Assembly (NCBI RefSeq): GCF_014650775.1
Contig: NZ_BMVP01000002.1
Coordinates: forward strand, 372,001 to 436,000
Length of the DNA: 64,000 bases
Origin: Streptomyces cirratus
GTDB taxonomy: Bacteria > Actinomycetota > Actinomycetes > Streptomycetales > Streptomycetaceae
Reading direction: 5' to 3'
Shown here: positions 25,764 through 33,759 of the stretch, piece after piece
Layout of the letters: each line of letters starts with the position of its first letter
How positions within the stretch are numbered: the first letter of the stretch is position 1
Notes under the pieces: generated by a model
The model's input: the letters and a program-made list of their open reading frames with translations, nothing else
Database searches by the model: none
What the model was told of the DNA's origin: nothing
Made by a program: the position numbers and the translations under genes

Positions 25764-27356
25764 ATGGTTCGTCCCCCAGCACGCACCGAAAGCGGAATCC
25801 CCATCGAACCGGTCTACGGTCCGCAGGCCCTCGCGGACTGGGACCCGGCCGTCAAGCTGGGGGCCCCGGGGGACTACCCCTACACCCGCGGCGTCCATCC
25901 CACGATGTACACCGGACGGCCCTGGACGATGCGCCAGTACGCGGGCTTCGGCACGGCCACCGAGTCCAACGCCCGCTACCGCGCCCTGATCGAAGGCGGC
26001 GGCACGGGCCTGTCGGTGGCCTTCGACCTGCCGACCCAGATGGGACACGACTCCGACGCACCGCTCGCCCACGGCGAGGTCGGCAAGGTCGGCGTCGCCG
26101 TCGACTCCGTCGAGGACATGCGGCTGCTGTTCCACGGGATCCCCCTGGACCGGGTCTCGACCTCCATGACCATCAACGCCCCGGCGGCGCTGCTGCTGCT
26201 GATGTACCAGCTCGTGGCCGAAGAGGAGGGCATCACGGCCGACCGGCTCACCGGGACGATCCAGAACGACGTACTCAAGGAGTACATCGCCCGGGGGACG
26301 TACATCTTCCCGCCCGGCCCCTCCCTGCGGCTGACGGCGGACATCTTCCGCTACTGCCGGGCCGAGATCCCCAAGTGGAACACCATCTCCATCTCGGGCT
26401 ACCACATGGCGGAGGCCGGAGCCTCGCCCGCGCAGGAGATCGCCTTCACCCTGGCCGACGCGATCGCGTACGTCCGTACCGCACTGGCCGCGGGCATGCC
26501 CGTCGACGACTTCGCCCCCCGGCTGTCCTTCTTCTTCGTCGCCCGGACCACCCTGCTGGAGGAGGTCGCCAAGTTCCGTGCCGCCCGGCGGATCTGGGCG
26601 CGGGTGATGCGCGAGGAGTTCGGCGCCCGGGACCCGAAGTCGCTGATGCTGCGCTTCCACACCCAGACCGCCGGGGTCCAGCTGACCGCGCAGCAGCCCG
26701 AACTGAACCTCGTACGGGTCGCGGTCCAGGCACTGGCCGCGGTCCTGGGCGGCACGCAGTCCCTGCACACCAACGCCTTCGACGAGGCGATCGCGCTGCC
26801 CACGGAGAAGTCGGCGCGGCTCGCGCTGCGCACCCAGCAGGTGCTCGCCCACGAGACGGACGTACCGCACACGGCGGACCCCTTCGCGGGGTCGTACGCG
26901 GTGGAGCGGATGACGGACGAACTGGAAGAGGCCGTTCTCGCGCTCATGCGGCGCGTGGAGGAACTGGGCGGCGCGGTGGCCGCGATCGAGGCCGGGTTCC
27001 AGAAGGGCGAGATCGAGCGGAACGCGTACCGCCTCGCGCGGGAGCAGGAGGCGGGCGAACGGGTCGTCGTCGGCGTCAACCGCTTCGCGCTCGCGGAGGA
27101 GGAACGGTACGAGCCGCTGCGGGTGGACCCGGCGATCGAGGCGCGCCAGTGCCAGGCGCTGGCGCGGCTGCGCGCGGAGCGCGACGGGGCGGCGGTGGCG
27201 GCGGCGCTGGAGGGCCTGCGGGCGGCGGCGGCCGACGCCTCGGCGAACGTGCTCTACCCGATGAAGGAGGCGCTGCGGGCCCGGGCCACGGTGGGGGAGG
27301 TGTGCGGGGCGCTGCGGGAGGTGTGGGGCACCCATGTCCCGGCGGACGCCTTCTGA
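25764..27356 (+). CDS. Acyl-CoA mutase large subunit (methylmalonyl-CoA mutase family)
   Basis: This 530-residue protein begins at ATG 25764 with AAGGAGTG upstream. It matches the catalytic alpha chain of B12-dependent acyl-CoA mutases. Key segments are YPYTRGVHPTMYTGRPWTMRQYAGFGTATESN (about 33-64), GLSVAFDLPTQMGHDSD, ISISGYHMAEAGASPAQEIAFTLADAIAYV, LRFHTQTAGVQLTAQQPELNL and SLHTNAFDEAIALPTEKSA. It ends where the TIM-barrel/linker ends, and the C-terminal cobalamin-binding domain is absent. A separate small subunit is therefore expected, but none is in the window. The substrate (methylmalonyl-, isobutyryl- or another acyl-CoA) is not settled. Confidence 0.92.
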   Translation: MVRPPARTESGIPIEPVYGPQALADWDPAVKLGAPGDYPYTRGVHPTMYTGRPWTMRQYAGFGTATESNARYRALIEGGGTGLSVAFDLPTQMGHDSDAPLAHGEVGKVGVAVDSVEDMRLLFHGIPLDRVSTSMTINAPAALLLLMYQLVAEEEGITADRLTGTIQNDVLKEYIARGTYIFPPGPSLRLTADIFRYCRAEIPKWNTISISGYHMAEAGASPAQEIAFTLADAIAYVRTALAAGMPVDDFAPRLSFFFVARTTLLEEVAKFRAARRIWARVMREEFGARDPKSLMLRFHTQTAGVQLTAQQPELNLVRVAVQALAAVLGGTQSLHTNAFDEAIALPTEKSARLALRTQQVLAHETDVPHTADPFAGSYAVERMTDELEEAVLALMRRVEELGGAVAAIEAGFQKGEIERNAYRLAREQEAGERVVVGVNRFALAEEERYEPLRVDPAIEARQCQALARLRAERDGAAVAAALEGLRAAAADASANVLYPMKEALRARATVGEVCGALREVWGTHVPADAF

Positions 27357-27386
27357 TCCTGTGACCTCGCTTCCTGTGACCTTGCT
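27357..27386. repeat. Tandem 15-bp duplication after the mutase gene
   Basis: TCCTGTGACCTCGCT is followed directly by TCCTGTGACCTTGCT, one base different, starting right after the mutase stop codon. Confidence 0.65.
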
Positions 27387-27442
27387 TTCAGGGGCCGCGG
27401 GACGTGTACCGGCCGGTCGGACGGCGTGAAACACTCCCTCCC

Positions 27443-28087
27443 ATGCTGGGTGTCACCGATCTGCCGACCTATCTCGCCGGCCTCGTCCTCATCGTCCTCC
27501 TGCCGGGACCGAACTCCCTCTACGTGCTGTCCGTCGCCGCGCGCAAGGGAGTCCGCGAGGGGTACAAGGCCGCCTGCGGGGTGTTCACCGGCGACACCGT
27601 CCTCATGGCCCTCACCGCCGCCGGGGCGGGGGCGCTGCTCAAGGCCAGCCCGGTGGTGTTCACGCTGGTCAAGTTCCTCGGGGCCGGATACCTGGCGTGG
27701 CTCGCGTTCGGCATGATGCGGACGGCGTGGGGCATGTGGCGCGACCGGGCGGCCCGGCAGGAGGAGGCCCTGGCCGAGCCGGAGGTGCCGGACGAGCGGC
27801 CGTACCGGCGGGCGCTGGTGGTGAGCCTGTTCAACCCGAAGGCGATCTTGTTCCTGCTCTCGTTCTTCGTGCAGTTCGTGGATCCTGGGTACGCCTACCC
27901 CGCGCTGTCGTTCCTGCTGCTGGGGGCGCTGTCGCAGCTGGCGAGCTTCCTGTACCTGTCGACGCTGATATTCACCGGGACCCGGCTGTCGGCGGCCTTC
28001 CGCCGCCGCAAGCGGCTCTCGGCCGGGGCCACCTCGGCGGCGGGCGTGCTCTTCCTCGGCTTCGCCGCCAAGCTCGCCACGGGCTGA
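27443..28087 (+). CDS. LysE/LeuE-family amino-acid exporter
   Basis: This 214-residue membrane protein has about six helices and the LysE-family signature near the N-terminus, YLAGLVLIVLLPGPNSLYVLSVAARKGVREGYKAACGVFTGDTVLM (residues about 10-55). NPKAILFLLSFFVQFVDP lies near residue 132. LeuE-type exporters expel leucine and related amino acids. The substrate here is not known. The start is ATG 27443. It converges on the first gene of the nonulosonate glycan cluster with a 17-bp gap. Confidence 0.9.
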   Translation: MLGVTDLPTYLAGLVLIVLLPGPNSLYVLSVAARKGVREGYKAACGVFTGDTVLMALTAAGAGALLKASPVVFTLVKFLGAGYLAWLAFGMMRTAWGMWRDRAARQEEALAEPEVPDERPYRRALVVSLFNPKAILFLLSFFVQFVDPGYAYPALSFLLLGALSQLASFLYLSTLIFTGTRLSAAFRRRKRLSAGATSAAGVLFLGFAAKLATG

Positions 28088-28104
28088 CGGCCCGCCAACG
28101 GCGT

Positions 28105-29412
28105 TCAGCGCAGGCGGCGCAGCACCCGGTGGACCGCCCGGCGCAGCCGAGGGCTGCGCGGCAGGAAGGCCAGCCGCGCCGGTACGCCGCCCGGCAGTCC
28201 CAGCACCGTCAGACGGCGGCGCTTGAAGTACCGCCGGGTCCGCGGGGTCAGCGACCCCGAGAGGTACCTCTGGGCCTCCTCGCGCCGCGCCGCCAGGATG
28301 CGCGGCTGCATCGTGAAGCCGACCGCGGTGACCAGGGCGGCCACGTCCGGCACGGCCGGGGACTCGGCCCCGGACAGCTCCGGCAGCAGCGCGTCCACCA
28401 GCGTCAGCGGGATCCGGTTGCTGTTCTGGTAGGGCTCCAGGCGCCCCAGCACGGCCTCCGTGCCCGTCCGTGCGACCGGGATCCCGTACAGCGTCGCCGC
28501 CGTGAGCAGCGCCGTCGAGAAGCACCCCACCACCAGCGCCGGCCGCAGCCGCTCGTACAGGGTCTCGGCGAGCACCGGCTCCGAGACCACCGTCAGCCGC
28601 GCCCCCAGCCGCCGCGCCTGCGCCTGTGCCCGCCGCGAGTACTGCGCCGGGGCGCTCGGGTGCGGCTTGAAGACCAGCTCCCGGTGGCCCCGCGCGTACG
28701 CTCCGCGCACCATCTCCACGTGCAGGTCCTCCTCCTCGGACGCCGACATCAGCTCCAGCGCCGAGAGGTACTGCCCGAGCAGCAGCGCCGGGGCCTCGCC
28801 GACGGCCGGGACCGGCTGCGCGTACGGGGCGAGTTCGGCCACCACCTTCAAGAAGTGGGCGGTGGGCACCAGTTCCCCGGGCACCCCGAACTCCGTCAGC
28901 AGCAGCGGTTCCAGCCCGGGCACCAGGTCCAGGTGCAGCACCCGCCGCACGCGCATCCCGATCTGCGGGTCGAGCCGGAAGCGGGTGGGCCCGTAGCTCA
29001 TCAGCCCGTCGGCGTAGACGTCGACGGCGGCGCCGGGGAACAGCCGGCACAGGCTCTGCGCGGGAGGGACTTGCAGGGACTCCACGACGAGTTCGACCCG
29101 GTCGTCCCCGAGCCCCCACAGCGCGCGCAACTGCCGCTCCCACATCGGGACGTCCTCCTCGCGCGGCGCCCATACGCCCGGGTGCTGCGGCGCGATGACG
29201 GCGTTCCAGTCGATCACCTCGTCGAAGCGGGCGCGCAGCGCGGCGAAGCCCGGTACGGCGGCGAGCCCCGGGGTGACCTCGGGGGCGGGGGAGTGGTTGC
29301 TGGTCAGCAGGATGCGGCGGTCGGCGGGCGGGAAGCGGCCGGCGTCGACGGCCGCCGCGAGGGTGGCCGTCCCGTACGGGGTGGAGGCGAGGAAGATCCG
29401 GGTGACGCTCAC
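28105..29412 (-). CDS. Polysialyltransferase-like glycosyltransferase
   Basis: This 435-residue protein has sequence features of the alpha-2,8-polysialyltransferase (POLYST) family: TRIFLASTPYGTATLAAAVD at the N-terminus, VDVYADGLMSYGPTRFRLDP mid-protein, and ELVFKPHPSAPAQYSRR followed by VVGCFSTALLTAATLYGIPVARTGTEAVL. The HP and S motifs are thought to act in catalysis in this family. The basic C-terminus (RRAVHRVLRRLR) may associate with the membrane. It probably polymerises a nonulosonic acid made by the NeuA-NeuB gene nearby. The GTG start overlaps the preceding stop by 4 bp. Confidence 0.82.
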   Translation of the reverse strand: MSVTRIFLASTPYGTATLAAAVDAGRFPPADRRILLTSNHSPAPEVTPGLAAVPGFAALRARFDEVIDWNAVIAPQHPGVWAPREEDVPMWERQLRALWGLGDDRVELVVESLQVPPAQSLCRLFPGAAVDVYADGLMSYGPTRFRLDPQIGMRVRRVLHLDLVPGLEPLLLTEFGVPGELVPTAHFLKVVAELAPYAQPVPAVGEAPALLLGQYLSALELMSASEEEDLHVEMVRGAYARGHRELVFKPHPSAPAQYSRRAQAQARRLGARLTVVSEPVLAETLYERLRPALVVGCFSTALLTAATLYGIPVARTGTEAVLGRLEPYQNSNRIPLTLVDALLPELSGAESPAVPDVAALVTAVGFTMQPRILAARREEAQRYLSGSLTPRTRRYFKRRRLTVLGLPGGVPARLAFLPRSPRLRRAVHRVLRRLR

Positions 29413-30386
29413 GCGGCGGCCCCCGCGGCCGGGGTGCGGCGCCGCAGCCGGCGCAGCAGGGCGGAGCGGTCGGCGTCCATCGAGTCCAGTGCCTGGTCCA
29501 GCAGCGCGCCGGGCATGCGCGCCAGCGCGGCGGCGCTCAGTTGGCGCAGTTTTCCGGCCACGGCCGGTTCGAACCTCTCGATGGATCCGATCTGATGGGC
29601 GATGATCGCACAATATGTTCGGACGGCTTTCGGAAGGAGCTGTCCCGATTCCCGGTCCGTGGCCGTATCCGACAGAACTTGATCGAATGCGCGAATGAAA
29701 TCGAGCTGGCGCTCGTCCCCGATCTGCGTCAGCGAGGTCGAAATGCCGCGCCGGTAGAAAATTCCGGACTCCCCGACCGCCGCGAAGGATTTCGCCTCCC
29801 GGTGCAGCCGCCAGATCCACGGCCGGTCCTCCGCCGTCCGCAGACCGTCCGTGAAATGCAGCAACCCCCGGTCCAGCAGCCGCCGGTGGTACATGCCGGC
29901 CCAGGCGTACGGGTAGTCGACCGCCGTCGCCCGTGAGGCCGGCAGGATCGCGGAGCGGGGGTCGCTCACGACGCCCTGCGGCCCGAACGGGACCCGCTGC
30001 ACGCTCCGCGTCCGGCCCGTGACCTGCACGTGGTCGGTCCGTACGAAGTCACAGCCGAGCGCCTCGACCGCCTCCAGCGTGCGGGCCAGATGGCCGGGGG
30101 AGAGCCAGTCGTCCCCGTCCAGGAAGGCGACGTACTCGCCGCGCGCCGCGTCCAGGCCGGTGTTGCGCGCCGTGGCGAGGCCGCCGTTCGCCTCCCGCGC
30201 GAGGAGCACGGCGCCGGGCAGCCGGTCCGCCGCCCGCTCCAGCAAGGCGGCCGTCCCGTCCGTCGAACAGTCGTCCACGAGCAGGAACTCGAAATCCTCC
30301 CGGGCGTTCAGTTCGAGACTCCGCAGGACGTCCGGCGCGTATGTCTGCACGTTGTAGAACGGCACGACGACAGAGAGCTTGGGCAC
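29409..30386 (-). CDS. Family-2 glycosyltransferase
   Basis: This 325-residue GT-A fold glycosyltransferase begins KLSVVVPFYNVQTYAPDVLRSL, followed by DFEFLLVDDCSTDGT, ATARNTGLDAARGEYVAFLDGDDWLSPGHL with the DxD metal site near residue 96, and a DRPWIWRLHREAKSF segment. It probably transfers a sugar in the surface-glycan pathway encoded around it. The start is GTG 30386. The stretch at about 29560-29790 is noticeably less GC-rich than its surroundings. The gene is coupled to the polysialyltransferase-like gene by GTGA and is divergent from the DUF6716 gene. Confidence 0.88.
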   Translation of the reverse strand: MPKLSVVVPFYNVQTYAPDVLRSLELNAREDFEFLLVDDCSTDGTAALLERAADRLPGAVLLAREANGGLATARNTGLDAARGEYVAFLDGDDWLSPGHLARTLEAVEALGCDFVRTDHVQVTGRTRSVQRVPFGPQGVVSDPRSAILPASRATAVDYPYAWAGMYHRRLLDRGLLHFTDGLRTAEDRPWIWRLHREAKSFAAVGESGIFYRRGISTSLTQIGDERQLDFIRAFDQVLSDTATDRESGQLLPKAVRTYCAIIAHQIGSIERFEPAVAGKLRQLSAAALARMPGALLDQALDSMDADRSALLRRLRRRTPAAGAAA

Positions 30387-30464
30387 CCGCGTGACCTTAG
30401 GGCGCCGCCCGGCATTCACCGTGGCCCGTACGAGGACTGCGTGTGAACGACGCGGGGCGGTCGC

Positions 30465-30506
30465 GTTAACCCGTGCGCTTCCGCATGAAATCGACGGGTT
30501 GTTAAC
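30465..30506. promoter_or_regulatory. Inverted repeat in the divergent glycan-cluster promoter region
   Basis: GTTAACCCGT at 30465-30474 is matched by ACGGGTT-GTTAAC at 30494-30506, a near-perfect inverted repeat spanning about 42 bp. It lies between the divergent GT2 and DUF6716 genes. It could bind one regulator for both directions. Confidence 0.4.
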
Positions 30507-30541
30507 CATCTGTTGTGCGGTCGTTGGGCCGGTCAGCGGAA

Positions 30542-31894
30542 ATGCGGAATAGCTTCTGCCGGGTGCCAGCCACCAGTAATAGTGGCGATCTCCGCATCGC
30601 CGTACTCGCCGATTCCGATACGCGATGGAAATGGGGTGCGCTCACCGCCCGGCGCCTCGCGCCCGGCCACCGGCCCGCCGGATTCCTGCTGCGCGGCCGG
30701 GCCACGCCGACCGCACGCCAGCTCGGCGAGGTCGGCATCGGGACGGGGCCGGCCGGGCCGGCCGAGGTGACCTGCGCGGAGTTCCTGGCCGAGATCGGGC
30801 GGGCGAACGGCGCGGAGCGCTACGACGTGATCGTCCTGGCCCTCGTCGGCGGCGCCGTCCAGGCCGTCCTGCACGGCGTGCGCGCCCTGTGGCCCGACCC
30901 GGCGGCCCGTCCCGTCCTGGTGACCGGCTACGTCGGCGTGGTCTACGAGAAACTCACCGACGGGCTGCTGCTGCGGCACGGAGCGGACCTCGTCCTCGCG
31001 AACTCGCCGTACGACGCGGCCCGCTTCCGCGCCGTGTACGAGGGGGTGGGCGCCGCGTCGGACTCCGTCACCGAGACGGCGCTGCCCTTCCTCGAAGGCG
31101 CCCCGCACGAACCGGGCGCCGCCGCCCGCACCGTCGTCTTCGCCGTGCAGCCCTCCGTCCCCGAGAGCCGCGCCGACCGTACGTACCTGCTCGCACGGGC
31201 CGCCGCCCACGCCCGGCTCCACCCGGGCCGGGAGGTGCTGGTCAAGCTGCGCAGTTTGCCCGGGGAACACACCACACACCTGGAGGAGCAGCCGTACCAG
31301 CGGCTCGCCGGGCGGCTGCCCGGCGGACTGCCGGCCAACTGCCGCCTGGTCTACGGGAACATGGGTGCGGTACTGGACGGCGCCGACCTGCTGGTCACGG
31401 TCTCCTCCACCGCCGCCCTGGAGGCCATGCACCGGGGTGTCCCGACCGCGGTCCTCACCGACCTCGGGATCCGCGAGGCGCTGGGCAACCACCACTTCCT
31501 CGGCTCCGGCTGCCTCGCCTCCTGGGACGAACTGGACGACGGGCTGCTGCCGAAGGCCGACCCGGGCTGGCTCGCGGAGCAGGGTGTGACCCCGGCCGGG
31601 GAGCCCTTCGCCGCCGCCCGGACCCGGCTCGCGGAGCTGCTCGCACGGGAGCAACTCCCGCCCGTCGCCCCGTACTACACGCGGGCCACCGCCCCCGGGT
31701 ACCTGCCCGGGATCCTGGCCCGCCACCACCTCGCCCCCGACGGGACCCCGCTGCCCGGCGCCGTCCGGCTCGACTCCGGCGAGTCCCGGGCCCGCCGCTG
31801 GCTCCGGAGCCGGCTGCGCGAGGCCGCGCGGGGGGCGTACCGGCACGGGGTCCAGCGGGTGGCCCCGGTGATCCGCCGCCTGGGGCAGCTGTGA
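30542..31894 (+). CDS. DUF6716-type putative glycosyltransferase
   Basis: This protein of about 450 residues has a GT-B-like layout. The N-terminal half begins RIAVLADSDTRWKWGALTARRL and contains YDVIVLALVGGAVQAVLHGV and VLVTGYVGVVYEKLTDGLLLRHGADLVLANS. The C-terminal half has VLVKLRSLPGEHTTH and LLVTVSSTAALEAMHRGVPTAVLTDLG, a typical sugar-nucleotide-binding region. It matches actinobacterial putative glycosyltransferases labelled DUF6716. The start is taken as ATG 30542; GTG 30563 is also plausible. It overlaps the NeuA-NeuB gene by GTGA, placing it in the nonulosonate operon. Confidence 0.8.
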   Translation: MRNSFCRVPATSNSGDLRIAVLADSDTRWKWGALTARRLAPGHRPAGFLLRGRATPTARQLGEVGIGTGPAGPAEVTCAEFLAEIGRANGAERYDVIVLALVGGAVQAVLHGVRALWPDPAARPVLVTGYVGVVYEKLTDGLLLRHGADLVLANSPYDAARFRAVYEGVGAASDSVTETALPFLEGAPHEPGAAARTVVFAVQPSVPESRADRTYLLARAAAHARLHPGREVLVKLRSLPGEHTTHLEEQPYQRLAGRLPGGLPANCRLVYGNMGAVLDGADLLVTVSSTAALEAMHRGVPTAVLTDLGIREALGNHHFLGSGCLASWDELDDGLLPKADPGWLAEQGVTPAGEPFAAARTRLAELLAREQLPPVAPYYTRATAPGYLPGILARHHLAPDGTPLPGAVRLDSGESRARRWLRSRLREAARGAYRHGVQRVAPVIRRLGQL

Positions 31895-33723
31895 CCCACC
31901 GCCCCCGCCCCACCCCCGCGCCCGCGGTTGTCCCCGGGGCGGCACCCGCCGCCGCACCCGCGGTTGTCCCCGGGGCGGCACCCGCCGCCGCGCCCGCGCC
32001 CGCGCCCCCGCCCGCCCCCGACCCCGGCGGCCCGGACCCCGCGTCCGGGGCGGCCCCCGCGCCGGAGCGCGCCGTCCCGCGGGTGCTCGCCGTGATCCCG
32101 GCGCGGGGCGGGTCCAAGGGGGTGCCGGGGAAGAACCTGGCCGAGGTCGGCGGGGTCCCGCTCGTCGCCCGCGCCGTGCGGGCCTGCCGGGCGGCGCCCG
32201 CCGTCACCGACGTGGTCGTCTCCACCGACTCCGAGGCCATCGCCGCGGCCGCCCGGGCCGCCGGGGCGGTCGCCCTGCGCCGGCCCGCCGCCATCGCCGG
32301 GGACACCGCGAGCAGCGAAGCCGCCGTGCTGCACGCGCTGGGCTCCTTCGAGGAACTGCACTCCGTCCGCGTCGACGTCGTCCTCCTGGTCCAGTGCACC
32401 AGCCCCTTCCTGACCCCGTCCGACATCGAATCCGTGGCCACGGCCGTCGCTTCCGGCGCCGCCGACTCCGCCTTGACCGTGGCCCCGTTCCACGGCTTCC
32501 TCTGGCGCGCCGGGCCCGACGGCACCGGCGCCGGCGTCAACCACGAGGCCGCGTACCGCCCCCGCCGCCAGGACCGCCCCGAGGACCTGCTGGAGACCGG
32601 CGCCGCCTACGCCATGGCCACCGACGGCTTCCGCGCCGCCCGCCACCGCTTCTTCGGGCGGACCCGGCCCGTCGTCACCGACCCGGCCCGCGTCCTGGAG
32701 GTCGACGACCCCCACGACCTGGCCCGCGCCCGTCTCCTCGCGCCCCTGCTCGACACCCCCCGCGAAGACCAGCCTCCGCCTCCGCCCCCGCCCCCCGTAC
32801 GAAGGACGTCACCCACCATGAGCACCACCACCCGTCTGCGCGGTTTCGGCAAGCGCCTCGCCGGCCCCGGCCAGCCCGTCTACGTCGTCGGCGAGATCGG
32901 CATCAACCACAACGGCGACCTCGGCAACGCCTTCGCCCTGATCGACGCCGCCGCCGACGCCGGCTGCGACGCCGTCAAGTTCCAAAAGCGCACCCCGGAG
33001 ATCTGCACCCCCCGCGACCAGTGGGACATAGAGCGCGACACGCCCTGGGGCCGGATGACCTACATCGACTACCGCCACCGCGTCGAGTTCGACGAGAACG
33101 ACTACCGGGCCATCGACGCGCACTGCGCCAAGCGCGGCATCGACTGGTTCGCTTCCCCCTGGGACACCGAGGCCCTCGCCTTCCTCGAGAAGTTCGACCT
33201 GCCCGCCCACAAGGTGGCTTCCGCCTGCCTCACCGACGACGAGCTGCTGCGCGCCCTGCGCGCCACCGGCCGGACCGTCGTGCTGTCCACCGGCATGTCC
33301 ACCCCGAAGCAGATCCGGCACGCCGTCGAGGTGCTGGGAAGCGACAACATCCTGCTCTGCCACGCCACCTCGACGTACCCCGCCAAGGCGGAGGAGCTCA
33401 ACCTGCGGGTGATCAACACCCTGCGCGAGGAGTACCCCAACGTCCCGATCGGCTACTCCGGCCACGAGACGGGCCTGCAGACCACGCTGGCCGCCGTCGC
33501 CCTCGGTGCCGCGTTCGTCGAGCGGCACATCACCCTCGACCGCGCGATGTGGGGCTCCGACCAGGCCGCCTCCGTGGAACCGGGCGGCCTCGCCCGCCTG
33601 GTGCGCGACATCCGCACCATCGAGACCGCCCTCGGGGACGGCGTCAAGCGCGTCTACGACTCCGAGCTGGCCCCGATGAAGAAGCTCCGCCGCTTCTCCG
33701 GCCAGGTCCCCGCCGCCGTCTGA
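31891..33723 (+). CDS. Fused CMP-nonulosonate cytidylyltransferase and nonulosonate synthase (NeuA-NeuB)
   Basis: One uninterrupted 610-codon frame covers two enzymes. Residues about 1-62 are an Ala/Pro-rich leader with a 36-bp tandem DNA repeat. About 63-290 is a cytidylyltransferase with AVIPARGGSKGVPGKNL from residue 67, STDSEAI, and LLVQCTSPFLTPSDIE. A proline-rich linker (eight Pro) follows. Residues 310-610 are a NeuB synthase with VGEIGINHNGD, AVKFQKRTPE, IGYSGHETG and ERHITLDRAMWGSDQ. NeuB makes a nonulosonic acid from a hexose plus PEP, and NeuA activates it with CTP. NeuB lacks the usual C-terminal SAF domain. The two are normally separate genes; no stop codon separates them here. 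GTG 31891 overlaps the previous stop. Confidence 0.85.
   Translation: MTHRPRPTPAPAVVPGAAPAAAPAVVPGAAPAAAPAPAPPPAPDPGGPDPASGAAPAPERAVPRVLAVIPARGGSKGVPGKNLAEVGGVPLVARAVRACRAAPAVTDVVVSTDSEAIAAAARAAGAVALRRPAAIAGDTASSEAAVLHALGSFEELHSVRVDVVLLVQCTSPFLTPSDIESVATAVASGAADSALTVAPFHGFLWRAGPDGTGAGVNHEAAYRPRRQDRPEDLLETGAAYAMATDGFRAARHRFFGRTRPVVTDPARVLEVDDPHDLARARLLAPLLDTPREDQPPPPPPPPVRRTSPTMSTTTRLRGFGKRLAGPGQPVYVVGEIGINHNGDLGNAFALIDAAADAGCDAVKFQKRTPEICTPRDQWDIERDTPWGRMTYIDYRHRVEFDENDYRAIDAHCAKRGIDWFASPWDTEALAFLEKFDLPAHKVASACLTDDELLRALRATGRTVVLSTGMSTPKQIRHAVEVLGSDNILLCHATSTYPAKAEELNLRVINTLREEYPNVPIGYSGHETGLQTTLAAVALGAAFVERHITLDRAMWGSDQAASVEPGGLARLVRDIRTIETALGDGVKRVYDSELAPMKKLRRFSGQVPAAV
31921..31992. repeat. 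Two tandem 36-bp copies encoding APAVVPGAAPAA
   Basis: The 36-bp unit at 31921-31956 is repeated at 31957-31992 with only the last base different, inside the Ala/Pro-rich leader of the NeuA domain. In-frame copy number could vary between strains. Confidence 0.8.
32818..33723 (+). other. NeuB portion with a possible internal start
   Basis: ATG 32818 lies at the NeuA/NeuB junction with AAGGA about 11 bases upstream. The NeuB enzyme (301 residues) could therefore also be made separately from an internal start, even though no stop codon ends the NeuA part. It is listed so that the alternative two-protein reading is not lost. Confidence 0.55.
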
Positions 33724-33759
33724 TCCCGACCGCCTCTGACGAGGAACGAGGAGTACGTG

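Noticed and set aside
30625..31890. Extension of the NeuA-NeuB frame upstream for about 420 codons
   Set aside because: This part is out-of-frame shadow of the DUF6716 gene and Arg/Pro-rich. GTG 31891 overlapping the previous stop is the credible start.
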